A stretch of 55,416 bases of DNA from Promethearchaeota archaeon (GCA_018238965.1 JABCSI010000001.1:1-55416), one strand, 5' to 3'; positions 16,374-25,549 are shown, numbered from the stretch's first letter. Numbers and translations: made by a program. Notes: a model not told the origin generated them from the letters alone.

Positions 16374-16988
16374 CTAGATATTTGACAATAAGTGATGTTG
16401 TTTTAAATAAGTGCGGATATCTTCCAAGGTCATCGCATATTGGGGATTCTTATTCTGGAAAGCAAGGATTATAACATATACATCCGAATGGGTAACCAAG
16501 ATGAAGTTGCCCAAAATAGCCGCCTGTTTGTCAAACCGTAAAAAGATTTTGAATTTTTCATCGCAACGCTGAGCCAATTCGGAATCCAGCTGTATTTTGA
16601 CATTAAGGAGGATGCTTTGCCCCAATTCTTTTAAAAAGCCTTGAATTTCTTTTTGGTTTGTAATCTTCAGTACCAGGGAATCGATGGACTGGCCATGTGA
16701 GCCGGTACATTGTATTGGGTTGAATCGTTCATCTTCAAATTCCTTGATTACCCCAGTTTTTTCAATATTTTCAATTTCCTCAATTTCTTCGATTCCACCA
16801 GCAGACCCGGATTCTTCAATATTTTGGGCACTCTCGATTTTCTCAACAGAATCTAGATTGGAATGTAATAATTTAGCTATCGGTGAAATTACTTTCGAGG
16901 ATGATTCGGTTGCATGAATGAAGGTTCGAATTTCTAATTGTCGCAATTTAATTTGAGCCGAAGAACCAGTAGGAGATTTTGATACCAT
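16374..16988 (-). CDS. COG1325-type RNA-binding protein with an acidic N-terminal insert
   Basis: The C-terminal 115 residues (QSIDSLVLKITNQKEIQGFLKEL, the strand NVKIQLDSE, FKIFLRFDKQAAILGNFILVTHSDVYVIILAF) match the archaeal COG1325 family, predicted RNA-binding proteins encoded between eL15 and Rpp30 and often annotated as exosome-associated. Between an N-terminal stretch (IRTFIHATESSSKV) and this part lies a low-complexity acidic segment of about 45 residues (ESGSAGGIEEIEEIENIEK) that looks like an expansion. Position in the operon (eL15, this gene, Rnp3, Rnp2) strongly supports the assignment. Confidence 0.8.
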   Translation of the reverse strand: MVSKSPTGSSAQIKLRQLEIRTFIHATESSSKVISPIAKLLHSNLDSVEKIESAQNIEESGSAGGIEEIEEIENIEKTGVIKEFEDERFNPIQCTGSHGQSIDSLVLKITNQKEIQGFLKELGQSILLNVKIQLDSELAQRCDEKFKIFLRFDKQAAILGNFILVTHSDVYVIILAFQNKNPQYAMTLEDIRTYLKQHHLLSNI

Positions 16989-17070
16989 TTCTGTGTCGCC
17001 CTAATCCATGGATTTCCCCATTTTGAGAAATAAGGAGAAAAAGAAAAAAAGAGAATTTTCGTATTTGTAA

Positions 17071-17655
17071 TTAATGTAAATTTCGATTTGCACGCAAAGA
17101 AGGTCGAATCTTCTCAGTTCCTTTCCCTTTGCGATGGAGACCACGAGTTTTCTTTCCAGCAGAAGTTAATCCTCGATATACTCGGGAATGATTGTTCGAT
17201 GCTGCAATCCAATTGATCTTTGGGTCTTTTTTAATGACAGGATGATTTGGATCGATTAAAATCACTTCAAAGAAGTGGGATTTCCCATCGGATCCAATTT
17301 TATAGGAATTTAATATTTGCATATTTTTGTATTTCTTCGCGGTGCGTTCTTCGGCGATCCACTTTAACGATTTCTTAGTGGTGATCCGATTAACACCTAA
17401 ATTGCCGGGTTTCCGCCCCATTTTTGGACGAATTTTGTGCATTGTTCCCCGCCGGACTTTGGTTACAACAATAATATACCCTTGTTTGGCTTTATATCCT
17501 AAGGAACGAGCGCGTGCAATATTTGTGGGGTGCTCTAAGCGGGCAACGGTAGGACCTCGTCGAAATTGAATCATTCGCTTCCAATGTTCTGATTGGAAAG
17601 ATTCATCGTGATTTTGAAAAGTTTGAGTAACGTAACTATAACCTGATTTAACCAT
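17071..17655 (-). CDS. rpl15e: Ribosomal protein eL15
   Basis: A 194-residue eL15 of the large ribosomal subunit, shared by archaea and eukaryotes. It is easily recognised from RMIQFRRGPTVARLEHPTNIARARSLGYKAKQGY, VRRGTMHKIRPKMGRKPGNLGVNRIT, the SLKWIAEERTAKKYKNMQILNSY motif and the terminal GLTSAGKKTRGLHRKGKGTEKIRPSLRAN. A GAGGT ribosome binding site stands about eight bases before the ATG. It heads the operon that runs through the RNase P proteins; the upstream 190 bases should contain the promoter. Confidence 0.98.
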   Translation of the reverse strand: MVKSGYSYVTQTFQNHDESFQSEHWKRMIQFRRGPTVARLEHPTNIARARSLGYKAKQGYIIVVTKVRRGTMHKIRPKMGRKPGNLGVNRITTKKSLKWIAEERTAKKYKNMQILNSYKIGSDGKSHFFEVILIDPNHPVIKKDPKINWIAASNNHSRVYRGLTSAGKKTRGLHRKGKGTEKIRPSLRANRNLH

Positions 17656-17845
17656 TTTTTTTACCTCGAACTTGCTATGGTTTTAAAAGAGCGACATAAA
17701 ATAATAATTTTTCCTAAATCTTGGATCCCTCGCGCTTAGGCGAAAGATTTAATAAGAATCCATGTAGCATTTCGTTTGCACAAAACTATCCATGGTAAAA
17801 AGATAATATCAAGTGAAAGATGAAAACCAAACTATAAATCTGTGC

Positions 17846-18538
17846 TCACAATTCGGGCACATTATCCGATAACTTCACAGGTTTATTTGTTACTGGGGCT
17901 TTTCCATCCCCGTATGATTGATACAATGCTGTACGCCGTGCAAGCTCTGCAAATACGTTATAGATATTTGTGGCATTCGAATATAGGGCAATAGTTTCAT
18001 ATACAATCGGATTCCATGTATGTAATTCATGTCCCGGGGGATAAAATAGGTTTTCTTGAGCCAAGATTTCCTCCACTTCCTTTTTCTTCATTGAATTGGG
18101 CAAATCTTGCTTGTTTACCATCACCAGCAAGGGAATTTCCGTAATAATTTTACCACCCGCTACGTTCTTTAATTCTTTCAGTGAACTGATGTTGTCCTCA
18201 AGTCGACTACGCTGACTATCAAACACGAAAATGGCTCCATCGGTTCCCATGAAGATTTTCTTCCGCAGTGGGCTAAATCTTTGCTGACCGGCAACTGTAT
18301 AGACATGATAAAAAATTTGGCTCTGTTTCTTGGATTGAAAGATGCCTCGGTCAAAGTATAGCGTAGATCCGCTTGCCATGGCGATTTTCGTCAAATTACC
18401 AGTGGGTTCTACAACATCGTTGTATTTTTCCTTACAAAGGCGATGCAGTGAATCAACAGCAGTTGTTTTTCCACTTCCAGCACAGCCCCAGTACAACAAT
18501 TTCACGAAAACTTCATCATTTTTGTTTATCCGAACCAT
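17846..18538 (-). CDS. MglA-like small GTPase
   Basis: A 230-residue Ras-superfamily GTPase of the MglA-like branch. From the chosen start: P-loop GCAGSGKTT (18-26), a switch II reading TVAGQQRF instead of DxxGQ as in MglA (TVPGQ), the strand GAIFVFDSQRSRLEDN, and G4 VNKQD. The C-terminal tail is extended and polar, with no lipidation motif. The start at 18538 has GAGGATTG upstream; the longer start at 18553 has not. It is divergent from a zinc-ribbon gene. Roadblock proteins are the usual partners of MglA-like GTPases; the one at 5372 is a candidate only by type. Confidence 0.88.
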   Translation of the reverse strand: MVRINKNDEVFVKLLYWGCAGSGKTTAVDSLHRLCKEKYNDVVEPTGNLTKIAMASGSTLYFDRGIFQSKKQSQIFYHVYTVAGQQRFSPLRKKIFMGTDGAIFVFDSQRSRLEDNISSLKELKNVAGGKIITEIPLLVMVNKQDLPNSMKKKEVEEILAQENLFYPPGHELHTWNPIVYETIALYSNATNIYNVFAELARRTALYQSYGDGKAPVTNKPVKLSDNVPEL

Positions 18539-18722
18539 GGTTTCAATCCTCAAAGTGTAAAGTGTGATTGTGTGGTAATCTTGCTCCTTTGGTCGGAAAT
18601 AGGCGATTTTAATTTTCTAAGAAAACCAAACCTTCTATTTAAGTCCAAAGTTATTACTAATAGAGTATTTTTTTTGTTGCCTAAAAATTTTTTTAGATCG
18701 AACGGTGATAAAGGTGAAAAAG

Positions 18723-18941
18723 ATGGAAAATTCCAAGGAAGGGTATTGTATCGCATGTGGGACGAAAATCCATTTTAATCCCGAAAATCCATATTGTGCA
18801 TTATGTGGGGGAGGATGCAGTGCGTGTAATCGCTTCTCGAGCACCGAAAGTGTTACAATGTATTGTCATGCTTGCGGGGATCCAGTATATGTGAATGAGA
18901 AGCAACCAATTTGTTCCGAATGTTTGAACCCATTGCAATAA
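18723..18941 (+). CDS. Small double zinc-ribbon protein
   Basis: A 72-residue protein with four CxxC-type knuckles (CIACG, CALCGG with a following CSAC, CHACG, CSEC), enough for two zinc sites. The ATG at 18723 is preferred over a GTG at 18705 because GGTG lies at a suitable distance before it. Such stand-alone ribbons are often protein-protein or RNA-binding modules. It is divergent from the MglA-like GTPase; no direct link is shown. Confidence 0.75.
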   Translation: MENSKEGYCIACGTKIHFNPENPYCALCGGGCSACNRFSSTESVTMYCHACGDPVYVNEKQPICSECLNPLQ

Positions 18942-19013
18942 ATAAATTAATTGGGAAAAAAAGATTTGATTAAAAATTCAAACAAAAATTCAACTCAATA
19001 ATCATTTCAAAAT

Positions 19014-20291
19014 TTAACCCATAACCGTCTTGCCATTCATATACGGAATGAGAACTTCTGGAATTTTAACCGTGCCATCCTCTTGTTGATAATTTTCGAG
19101 GATACAGCAGATCGTGCGCTCTGTAGCGATTGCTGTGCTATTTAAGGTATGCAAAGACTGATATGTTGTTTTATCTCCGAGGGTTCCGCAGCGAATATCC
19201 AATTTCCGGGCTTGAAAATCGGTACAGTTAGAACAGCTAACTAGTTCACGGAATGCTTGGCTTGCGGGAAAATATGCTTCCAAATCTAATTTTTTCGCTG
19301 CATTATCGTTCAATTCACCGCTAGCAATATTCACGATGCGATAAGGTAGTCCCAATTGTTTGTAAATTTCTTCGGCATTGGAAATTATTTCATCCTGTAA
19401 TTCAGGTGAATCTTCCGGTTTACAGAAGATAAATTGTTCTATTTTTTCAAATTGGTGAACTCGGAAAATACCCAGAGTATCTTTCCCATGGGATCCCGCT
19501 TCCTTTCTGAAACAGGTTGAAATACCGCAATATCTACGTGGTAATGTTTTTTCTTCAAGAACCTCTCCTCGATGGAGTGCAGCCAGAGTTTGCTCGCTGG
19601 TAGCGATTAAGTAAAGATCTTCCCCTTCAATTTTATATAGTTGTTCCTCAAAATCCCCTAATTCTGCTGCTTCGGCCATTACCTCATGTTTCATAAAAAA
19701 AGGAGTCCAATAAGGAGTATAACCTTTCTCCATGAGCAGATCGGTGGCAAAACGTAATAGTGCCAGATTTAGAATGACAAGGTCTCCCTTCAAATAATAG
19801 AAACGCGACCCAGCAATTGCTGATGCTTTTTGGATCTCCGCACCGTCGATACTTTCCACTAGTTCCACATGATTGAGAGGGGTAAACGTGAATTTGGGAA
19901 GTGATCCCGATTCTTTAATGGTCTGGTCTCCTGTCTCATCTTCGGCTATTGGTACATCCGACATGAGGATATTTCCTACTTTATATCGATATAGATCCCT
20001 TTGATCGAGATGTTCCTTAACGAGGGGTTCTAGTTGGAGAATTTCTTCCTTAATTTGAGAAGATTGTTGCTTCAATTCTTGAATTTTATCCTTTCCTTCT
20101 TTTGCTGCTGATTTGAAGGATTTGGAGATTTTATTGCGTTGGGCGCGCAGATCTTGTAATTTTTGCAGCGTATCGCGCCATTTATTGTCAAATTCAATTA
20201 CTTTTTCAACATTATCGGTGGTTCGGAATCGATTCCGTTCCGATTCCCGTATGGTCTCGGGAGTATCGCGAAATAACTTAATATCCAACAT
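19014..20291 (-). CDS. serS: Seryl-tRNA synthetase (bacterial/eukaryote-type class II)
   Basis: A 425-residue class II synthetase that charges tRNA-Ser. It has the N-terminal antiparallel coiled-coil arm (residues about 25-100) that binds the long variable arm, motif 2 FRKEAGSHGKDTLGIFRVHQFEKIEQF, and motif 3 with NSTAIATERTICCILENYQ. The common type is used, not the rare methanogenic SerRS. Usual motif 3 reads LNGSG; here LNSTA is a mild variation. The start at 20291 (MLDIKLFRD) has a clear AAGGTGAGAAG ribosome binding site; upstream extension is not conserved-like. Confidence 0.96.
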   Translation of the reverse strand: MLDIKLFRDTPETIRESERNRFRTTDNVEKVIEFDNKWRDTLQKLQDLRAQRNKISKSFKSAAKEGKDKIQELKQQSSQIKEEILQLEPLVKEHLDQRDLYRYKVGNILMSDVPIAEDETGDQTIKESGSLPKFTFTPLNHVELVESIDGAEIQKASAIAGSRFYYLKGDLVILNLALLRFATDLLMEKGYTPYWTPFFMKHEVMAEAAELGDFEEQLYKIEGEDLYLIATSEQTLAALHRGEVLEEKTLPRRYCGISTCFRKEAGSHGKDTLGIFRVHQFEKIEQFIFCKPEDSPELQDEIISNAEEIYKQLGLPYRIVNIASGELNDNAAKKLDLEAYFPASQAFRELVSCSNCTDFQARKLDIRCGTLGDKTTYQSLHTLNSTAIATERTICCILENYQQEDGTVKIPEVLIPYMNGKTVMG

Positions 20292-20365
20292 TCTTCTCAC
20301 CTTGAAAAAGAAATCATATATTTTCAATTTTATGAAAGCAGTTAAAAGAAACCGAGATATTAGTT

Positions 20366-22060
20366 CTATACCAATTCTGCCAAAACCAACCGATCACTCA
20401 AAATCTGTATGACGCAAACCGTTTGATAGGTACCAAGATATCGTGCGCCGTTGTTCACAGACACTTTGGGACCCCCTTCCAACATCCATCCGATCGCATC
20501 CGATTTATGGAGTGAATTTATTTCCGACAAGAATACCCGTATATGCTGTCCGACCAATCTATTCTTCTGAATTTTGTTATATCGAATGATATACCTCTTG
20601 ATCTTCTTGTAACTTTGCAATAATTTTTTGGATGGTCTGGGCAAAGTGCGAGATATTCGATAAAAGGGAGAACCAGGAAGTTCCTGATATCTATACAAGG
20701 TAATTTTATCGATGTTTAGCTGGGCAAACCGGTCCATCAAATCTAAGGTGTCTTGGGCAAACTCAGGAGTATCCCCTGGTAATGAATGAATAAAATATAC
20801 ATGGATCCGAATTCCGAGAGCAATGGCGCGCTTAACCGCCTCCAATACGATAAGGGGATCCGAGGGACGCCCCAAAATATCTGCAAACTCTGATGATCCT
20901 GTTTCACAACCGATTGAAAATATCGGCGAAGGTATCCGGCTGAGAATTTGGAGGGCGCGGTCGGTGCACAGGCTCGCTTTAATATTCTCGACAAAAAGCT
21001 GAACCTCATGATCACGGATCAGGGGGTTTTGCAGAAGATTTTCAATCAAAGTTTCCAAAGCTTGATAATTGGGTTCGGGTTTTGATGGATTAATGAGTGC
21101 CTTTGGGGAAGACCTTTCCCGATAAAAATCCAGAAAATCCGGACCTCCGAGAACTATGCGCTTGGCACCCATCTCAATTAAATCATTGATTTCTTTAACG
21201 ATGGCATTAATATCACGAGAATTCACAGTGCCGAACTGGGCGATAGTGGAACAAAACCCACATCCCGGTGGGATCTCAGCAGGGCATAGGAGTTGGGTCG
21301 TAAACGTGTCCCCTCGACAAATCTGGCATTCTTCATCTGTGCATTGATTTTTGCTGAAAAGTTTCAGGGAAGTGCGACGATAGTTGGAGCAACCGCGCAA
21401 ACACTCCACATAGATTCGGGCATGTTGAAAATCGGAGTACTGTCTAATTTTTTTGGGATACCCGCTAGATTTTTGAAAAGCTTGCTGATTTACGGTTGAA
21501 TCAACTGAAGGATTGAAAATTGATGCCTGTGAGGTGGAATCGCGATACAAAATTCCGGGTATGTTTGAAAACAATTCAGATTTCCACTTATTGGTGGGGA
21601 CATTCTTACTGGAATGACCTTTAAAGGAGAAAATAGAAAACAATTTCTCAAAATTATCTTTGAACAAACATGTTAAGGACTCTTCCGCTTCTCCCTGGAT
21701 GGCAAAATCAACATTCAGGGTATGCAGAATTTTATCATCGCAGACGATCGGACCGCCCAAAAAAGACAACCTGAGAGAAGGAGTGGGATGATAATTATGC
21801 CAAAGAGCTAGAAGTTTCTTCACAATGGGAATATCCATGGTCATTGATGAAAAACCAATAACAGCATACCGTGAAAGCACTGATTTTGCATTTTCCAGAA
21901 TGGTATCCCCCCGAACAAGATGAACTTGAGCTTTATGTTTGGAGATTGCTTCAATAAACCCGGTAACGTACCGTGGTCCCGACCCAATAAAATCCCTCGT
22001 AAATTTTCGCGTTCCTTCACCCGCAGTAAGACAGTCTACCAATAATATATCTAAACCCAT
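20366..22060 (-). CDS. Radical SAM protein with B12-binding-like N terminus and TRAM-like C terminus
   Basis: A 564-residue enzyme of the radical SAM superfamily. Residues 1-130 resemble a B12-binding Rossmann-type domain (ILLVDCLTAGEG, YAVIGFSSMTMDIPIVKKLL, LSFLGGPIV, DFAIQGEAE). The radical SAM barrel follows, with VLGGPDFLD, FSIGCETGSSEFADILGR and YFIHSLPGDTPE. The likely cluster motif is CPAEIPPGCGFC (C-x7-C-x2-C, about residues 259-270), not the standard CxxxCxxC. Upstream cysteines (CLRGC; CTDEECQIC) may bind another cluster. The last 65 residues (LVGQHIRVFLSEI...AILSDRLVLAELV-like) are TRAM-like, hinting at an RNA substrate. The reaction is unknown. Confidence 0.8.
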   Translation of the reverse strand: MGLDILLVDCLTAGEGTRKFTRDFIGSGPRYVTGFIEAISKHKAQVHLVRGDTILENAKSVLSRYAVIGFSSMTMDIPIVKKLLALWHNYHPTPSLRLSFLGGPIVCDDKILHTLNVDFAIQGEAEESLTCLFKDNFEKLFSIFSFKGHSSKNVPTNKWKSELFSNIPGILYRDSTSQASIFNPSVDSTVNQQAFQKSSGYPKKIRQYSDFQHARIYVECLRGCSNYRRTSLKLFSKNQCTDEECQICRGDTFTTQLLCPAEIPPGCGFCSTIAQFGTVNSRDINAIVKEINDLIEMGAKRIVLGGPDFLDFYRERSSPKALINPSKPEPNYQALETLIENLLQNPLIRDHEVQLFVENIKASLCTDRALQILSRIPSPIFSIGCETGSSEFADILGRPSDPLIVLEAVKRAIALGIRIHVYFIHSLPGDTPEFAQDTLDLMDRFAQLNIDKITLYRYQELPGSPFYRISRTLPRPSKKLLQSYKKIKRYIIRYNKIQKNRLVGQHIRVFLSEINSLHKSDAIGWMLEGGPKVSVNNGARYLGTYQTVCVIQILSDRLVLAELV

Positions 22061-22208
22061 TTACCTAACCTTCTTTAATGCACAATGTTTACTATTATAT
22101 TATTGCGATGGATTCCTTGTATATTTATTGCCTTTAGCTGAAAATAATGCAAGCGTATGATGCGCTTTTTTTAAGATTGGGTTTTGGATTCAATGGGAAG
22201 TGTGACCC

Positions 22209-22970
22209 TTGACACTGGCAACATCGATTGTTCATGATTTTTGGATTGCATTATTCACAGGGGTTTTCGTGTTAGGTTCTGTTTTTATCCCAAAAATTTT
22301 AAAGGAACGGGGAATTATTTCCAAATCTGTGGCCCGAAAATTGATTCATAGTTTTTCGGGATTGGCGATTTTTATCGCCCCTTATCTCAATTATCCAGTG
22401 ATTGCAGGATCACTATCATTAGTAATGACAATTTTCATCCGAGGAAGTAGAAATAAGAGTAAAACCAAACCGCTACGGGAGCTCTTTCATGCGATTAGTG
22501 AAGATGAAGAGTTAGAAAGCGGTTATCTCCAAGGTCCTTTCTCCTACTGCTTAGGTATTACCATTCTGATGCTTATTTTTATCCCCTTTGCAGATAAATA
22601 TTTTTTTCCGATTACTGCAATTTTGGTTATGATGTTTGCTGATCCATCTGCTGCTTTCATCGGCCGAAAATACGGCAAACATCACATATCCATCCCTTGG
22701 GTAGGTTCTAAGCGCACAGTTGAGGGTAGTCTGACATTCTTCGTGGTTGCTCTAATCCTATCTTTTCTGAGTTTTGGATTTTTTGGTAGTATTTTACCGG
22801 GAAATTCCATGGTTTTAGACTTGGGACTTATAATATTGTTTAGTATATCTCTAAGCTTGATTTCCACTGGTTTGGAGTTGATAAGTCCCTCTAAGTATGA
22901 TGATTTAATTATTCCTCTGGGTTCAACATTGGTAATTTCTCTATTGGCACTAATATTAAATATTTGGTAA
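22209..22970 (+). CDS. Dolichol/phytol kinase-like membrane protein (CTP-dependent kinase family)
   Basis: A 253-residue polytopic membrane protein of the family containing SEC59, DGK1 and VTE5, which phosphorylates polyprenols or related lipids using CTP. The signature is present: RKLIHSFSG near residue 37, DPSAAFIGRKYGKHHI near residue 142, and KRTVEGSLTFF near residue 165. About seven hydrophobic segments are visible. In archaea such enzymes may salvage geranylgeraniol or dolichol; the substrate is not fixed by sequence. The start is TTG at 22209 with GTGA just upstream. Divergent from the radical SAM gene. Confidence 0.85.
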   Translation: MTLATSIVHDFWIALFTGVFVLGSVFIPKILKERGIISKSVARKLIHSFSGLAIFIAPYLNYPVIAGSLSLVMTIFIRGSRNKSKTKPLRELFHAISEDEELESGYLQGPFSYCLGITILMLIFIPFADKYFFPITAILVMMFADPSAAFIGRKYGKHHISIPWVGSKRTVEGSLTFFVVALILSFLSFGFFGSILPGNSMVLDLGLIILFSISLSLISTGLELISPSKYDDLIIPLGSTLVISLLALILNIW

Positions 22971-23046
22971 TGTACTTGAGAGGTTTGCCCTAGTTTTTAG
23001 AAAGATGATGAAAAAATTTTTAACTTTTTGCTGACTTAGACTTCCT

Positions 23047-23700
23047 ATGTCCAGTGATGAAGAAACCCAACTTAAAAAACAGAAATTTGTTTTTAATTGC
23101 ACCAAATCCGGTGTATGTTGTGTGAAACGGGGGCCAATTCCCTTAGTGATGAACGATTTAGTGATGTGGGCAAAGAATAATGTTGTTGCAAACATGATGC
23201 CCTACATAAAATTTATCAAAACTCCCCAAGGTGCTCTGGATTTGGTTCTCACCAGAAAGGATCAAGATCCCTACGCCTTTTTAAAACAGAGTGAGGAAAA
23301 ATCCGAAGATGAAAAACCTATCGATTTAAGTTGCCCACTCTTCAATAAGGAAACAAAAGAATGCACAGTTTATGACAATCGGCCCCTAAGCTGCCGTACT
23401 TATCCATTGGAGTATGACGGAGAAAAATATATGGTTGTGAATTCAGATGAATGCGAAGGCATCGGCAATGGGGAAATGACGAAAGAAGCTCGAATGGAAA
23501 TGCGTGAATTGGCCAAGGAAATGAATCATGCGCTAACCGAAATGCGAATTTGTATGCCCGTGTTAAGTCAAGCGTTCCAACCCTTTGTGTTACAGGAACT
23601 CATGCAAGCCCAGCAAAAATTTATGGAAGATCTCGAAAAAATGCCTCCGGAAGAACGGGAACGCATTGAAAAGCAGATGATGAAAGATCAGCAAAAATAA
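23047..23700 (+). CDS. YkgJ-type cysteine-cluster protein
   Basis: A 217-residue protein with the YkgJ (CxxCxxCC-like) arrangement: FNCTKSGVCCVKRGPIPL near residue 17, CPLFNKETKECTVYDNRPLSCRTYP near residues 98-122 and a further cysteine in SDECEGIG. The family is thought to bind an iron-sulfur or zinc site, with no single known reaction. The C-terminal 60 residues are helical and Met/Gln/Glu-rich. Start at the first ATG; no strong ribosome binding site is visible. Confidence 0.85.
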   Translation: MSSDEETQLKKQKFVFNCTKSGVCCVKRGPIPLVMNDLVMWAKNNVVANMMPYIKFIKTPQGALDLVLTRKDQDPYAFLKQSEEKSEDEKPIDLSCPLFNKETKECTVYDNRPLSCRTYPLEYDGEKYMVVNSDECEGIGNGEMTKEARMEMRELAKEMNHALTEMRICMPVLSQAFQPFVLQELMQAQQKFMEDLEKMPPEERERIEKQMMKDQQK

Positions 23701-23780
23701 TTTGAGGTTTCAAAGCCCCTAAACCTTTTTTTACTCCTCTTTCTTGTTCATTAGTTATCTATTATTTCCCTTTTCTTGGT

Positions 23781-24875
23781 TTAGAGGATTTCAGAAGCAG
23801 CTTTCCTTAAACGATTCATAACAGCCAAACCTTCAAAATCTTCAGAAATTCCTCCAATGAGAATATACTCAACTTTTTGGTCATCGAGTTTCCTGAGGGT
23901 GCTAAATAAATGCTGTGCAATATGGGAATGTAACTGAACCTTATCTTGGAACACTTCCATTTCTGAATCAGGGTATGTTAAGTCGATAAAAAAATCGCCC
24001 AATTGATCTCGGTACTGTTGTGGAATGGTGAAGTTAGCTTGCGTATGAATATAACCAAAGCGAGATTTTTGAGCAATTAATTCGTCCAACCTCTTGAGGA
24101 TAGGCTGTTCAATCCCAAGGAGCCTATATTCTATCAATATCAAACTGGCGGTAGGAGAATAATGACGATATTTTAATCCCGGAGTACTGGGTCGAGCTTC
24201 CAATTCCTCATTTGGTATTATTTTATCGTAGATTTGTATGTTAGGGAGATATTTACGCAAATTCTCGAAATTTAAACCCCCTGGACGCAAAATTAGTGGA
24301 GGAACCCGCTGCACGTCAATTACTGTCGATTCCACACCCACAAAACAAGGTCCACCATCTAGGATAAGGGGAATTTTTCCATTAAAATCATGGAATACAT
24401 GTTCTGCAGTAGTAGGACTGGGTCTTCCTGATATATTGGCGCTCGGGGCCGCGATTGGAACTCCTGCAAGATCAATTAATTTTAAAGCAATTGGATTATT
24501 GGGCATCCTCACAGCCATGGTCGGAAGATGGGCAGTGACTTCGGGTAAAATCTTTTCTGATTTTGGGAACAAAATAGTAAGGGGTCCGGGCCAAAAGGCT
24601 TCGCAGAGCTGCTTCACGTTTGGGGATATCTCGTCTACGATATTATTGAGCATTTCCATGGATGAAATATGCACAATGAGGGGATTGTCCATCGGTCGAC
24701 CTTTAGCTTGAAAAATCTTCTTAATCCCTGAAGCGGAATAAACTGATGCACCTAATCCGTAAACAGTTTCAGTCGGAAAGGCAATAATTTCACCTTGACC
24801 AATCAAATTAGCTGCCTGTTTTAAATCCTCTTCCGAAAACTTTTCTGGGTCAATAGGCAACAGTCTTGTATCCAT
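23781..24875 (-). CDS. sua5: L-threonylcarbamoyladenylate synthase Sua5
   Basis: A 364-residue two-domain Sua5 that makes threonylcarbamoyl-AMP from threonine, bicarbonate and ATP, the first step of the universal t6A37 tRNA modification. The YrdC domain has AFPTETVYGLGASV, KGRPMDNPLIVHI, SANISGRPSPTTAEHV and DGGPCFVGVESTVIDV. The linker RPSTPGLKYRHYSP and a C-terminal Rossmann-like Sua5 domain (residues about 235-364) distinguish it from single-domain YrdC/TsaC. Transferase partners (Kae1 and KEOPS) are not in this window. Confidence 0.96.
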   Translation of the reverse strand: MDTRLLPIDPEKFSEEDLKQAANLIGQGEIIAFPTETVYGLGASVYSASGIKKIFQAKGRPMDNPLIVHISSMEMLNNIVDEISPNVKQLCEAFWPGPLTILFPKSEKILPEVTAHLPTMAVRMPNNPIALKLIDLAGVPIAAPSANISGRPSPTTAEHVFHDFNGKIPLILDGGPCFVGVESTVIDVQRVPPLILRPGGLNFENLRKYLPNIQIYDKIIPNEELEARPSTPGLKYRHYSPTASLILIEYRLLGIEQPILKRLDELIAQKSRFGYIHTQANFTIPQQYRDQLGDFFIDLTYPDSEMEVFQDKVQLHSHIAQHLFSTLRKLDDQKVEYILIGGISEDFEGLAVMNRLRKAASEIL

Positions 24876-24960
24876 GACATCTCCCTTAACCTAAGTTAAT
24901 TCACCATCAAACAATAATTTTTAGACCAAGTGATGATAAGTTTTTTGTATTTGAGGTAAT

Positions 24961-25257
24961 TTAAACTTCGATTAAGGGAACATTCAAAATCCGCGAGAGT
25001 ATCCATGCAGCATAGAAAATTAAGAAATTTGCGAATAGACGGGATATGAATACCGAGGTCTTCAATTCATGGTTAAATTTTTGGAAAAACGTCCAAAAGA
25101 TGGAAAATACCCCTAAGAAAAGTAATCCTCTTAGCAGATACACTATGTAATGATCAATATTCTGGAGAAAATCGAGAATTAAATTGGAAAATCCAAGGAA
25201 CACATCATCGCTATATCCCAGAATACCCAGAAGGGCATATTTTAAACCACAAGTCAT
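24961..25257 (-). CDS. Small membrane protein, unknown
   Basis: A 98-residue protein with about three hydrophobic segments (IVYLLRGLLFLGVFSIFWTFF near residues 37-57, FANFLIFYAAWILSRIL near 75-92, and a weaker amphipathic N-terminal region). No family is recognised. It follows a small charged protein gene on the same strand with a 52-base gap and may be co-transcribed. Confidence 0.55.
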   Translation of the reverse strand: MTCGLKYALLGILGYSDDVFLGFSNLILDFLQNIDHYIVYLLRGLLFLGVFSIFWTFFQKFNHELKTSVFISRLFANFLIFYAAWILSRILNVPLIEV

Positions 25258-25309
25258 TATTATTCGTTACGCAATCAAATATAAAAACTCCGAGAGGTAT
25301 TTCAAAGAC

Positions 25310-25549
25310 TTAGGGATTTTCTTTTTTTTTTATCACCGAATTTAAAGATGAAAATTCTTTTCGAAGCATTTTTCGTAAACTGGTTTTACGTAGATTATCA
25401 TAATTTTCAATTTTTGTATTGCGGTTCGGTTTGATAATTGAAACATCGGATTTAGGAACTTTATTTTCCAGGATTTCCTGAAATTTGTCTAGTTCGGAGG
25501 TATAATTGAATTTATTCGGAAAGTCTTTTTCATAGCCCATGAGGTTCAT
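25310..25549 (-). CDS. Small charged hypothetical protein
   Basis: A 79-residue, lysine- and asparagine-rich protein with little hydrophobic core, probably disordered or helical (LRKTSLRKMLRKEFSSLNSVIKKK). No family is recognised. It lies between a membrane protein and a winged-helix gene on the same strand. Coding status rests on an intact frame with an ATG. Confidence 0.4.
   Translation of the reverse strand: MNLMGYEKDFPNKFNYTSELDKFQEILENKVPKSDVSIIKPNRNTKIENYDNLRKTSLRKMLRKEFSSLNSVIKKKENP

Noticed and set aside
24238-24711. A 157-codon frame antisense to Sua5
   Set aside because: It is fully inside a conserved gene, with no recognisable domain or leader.
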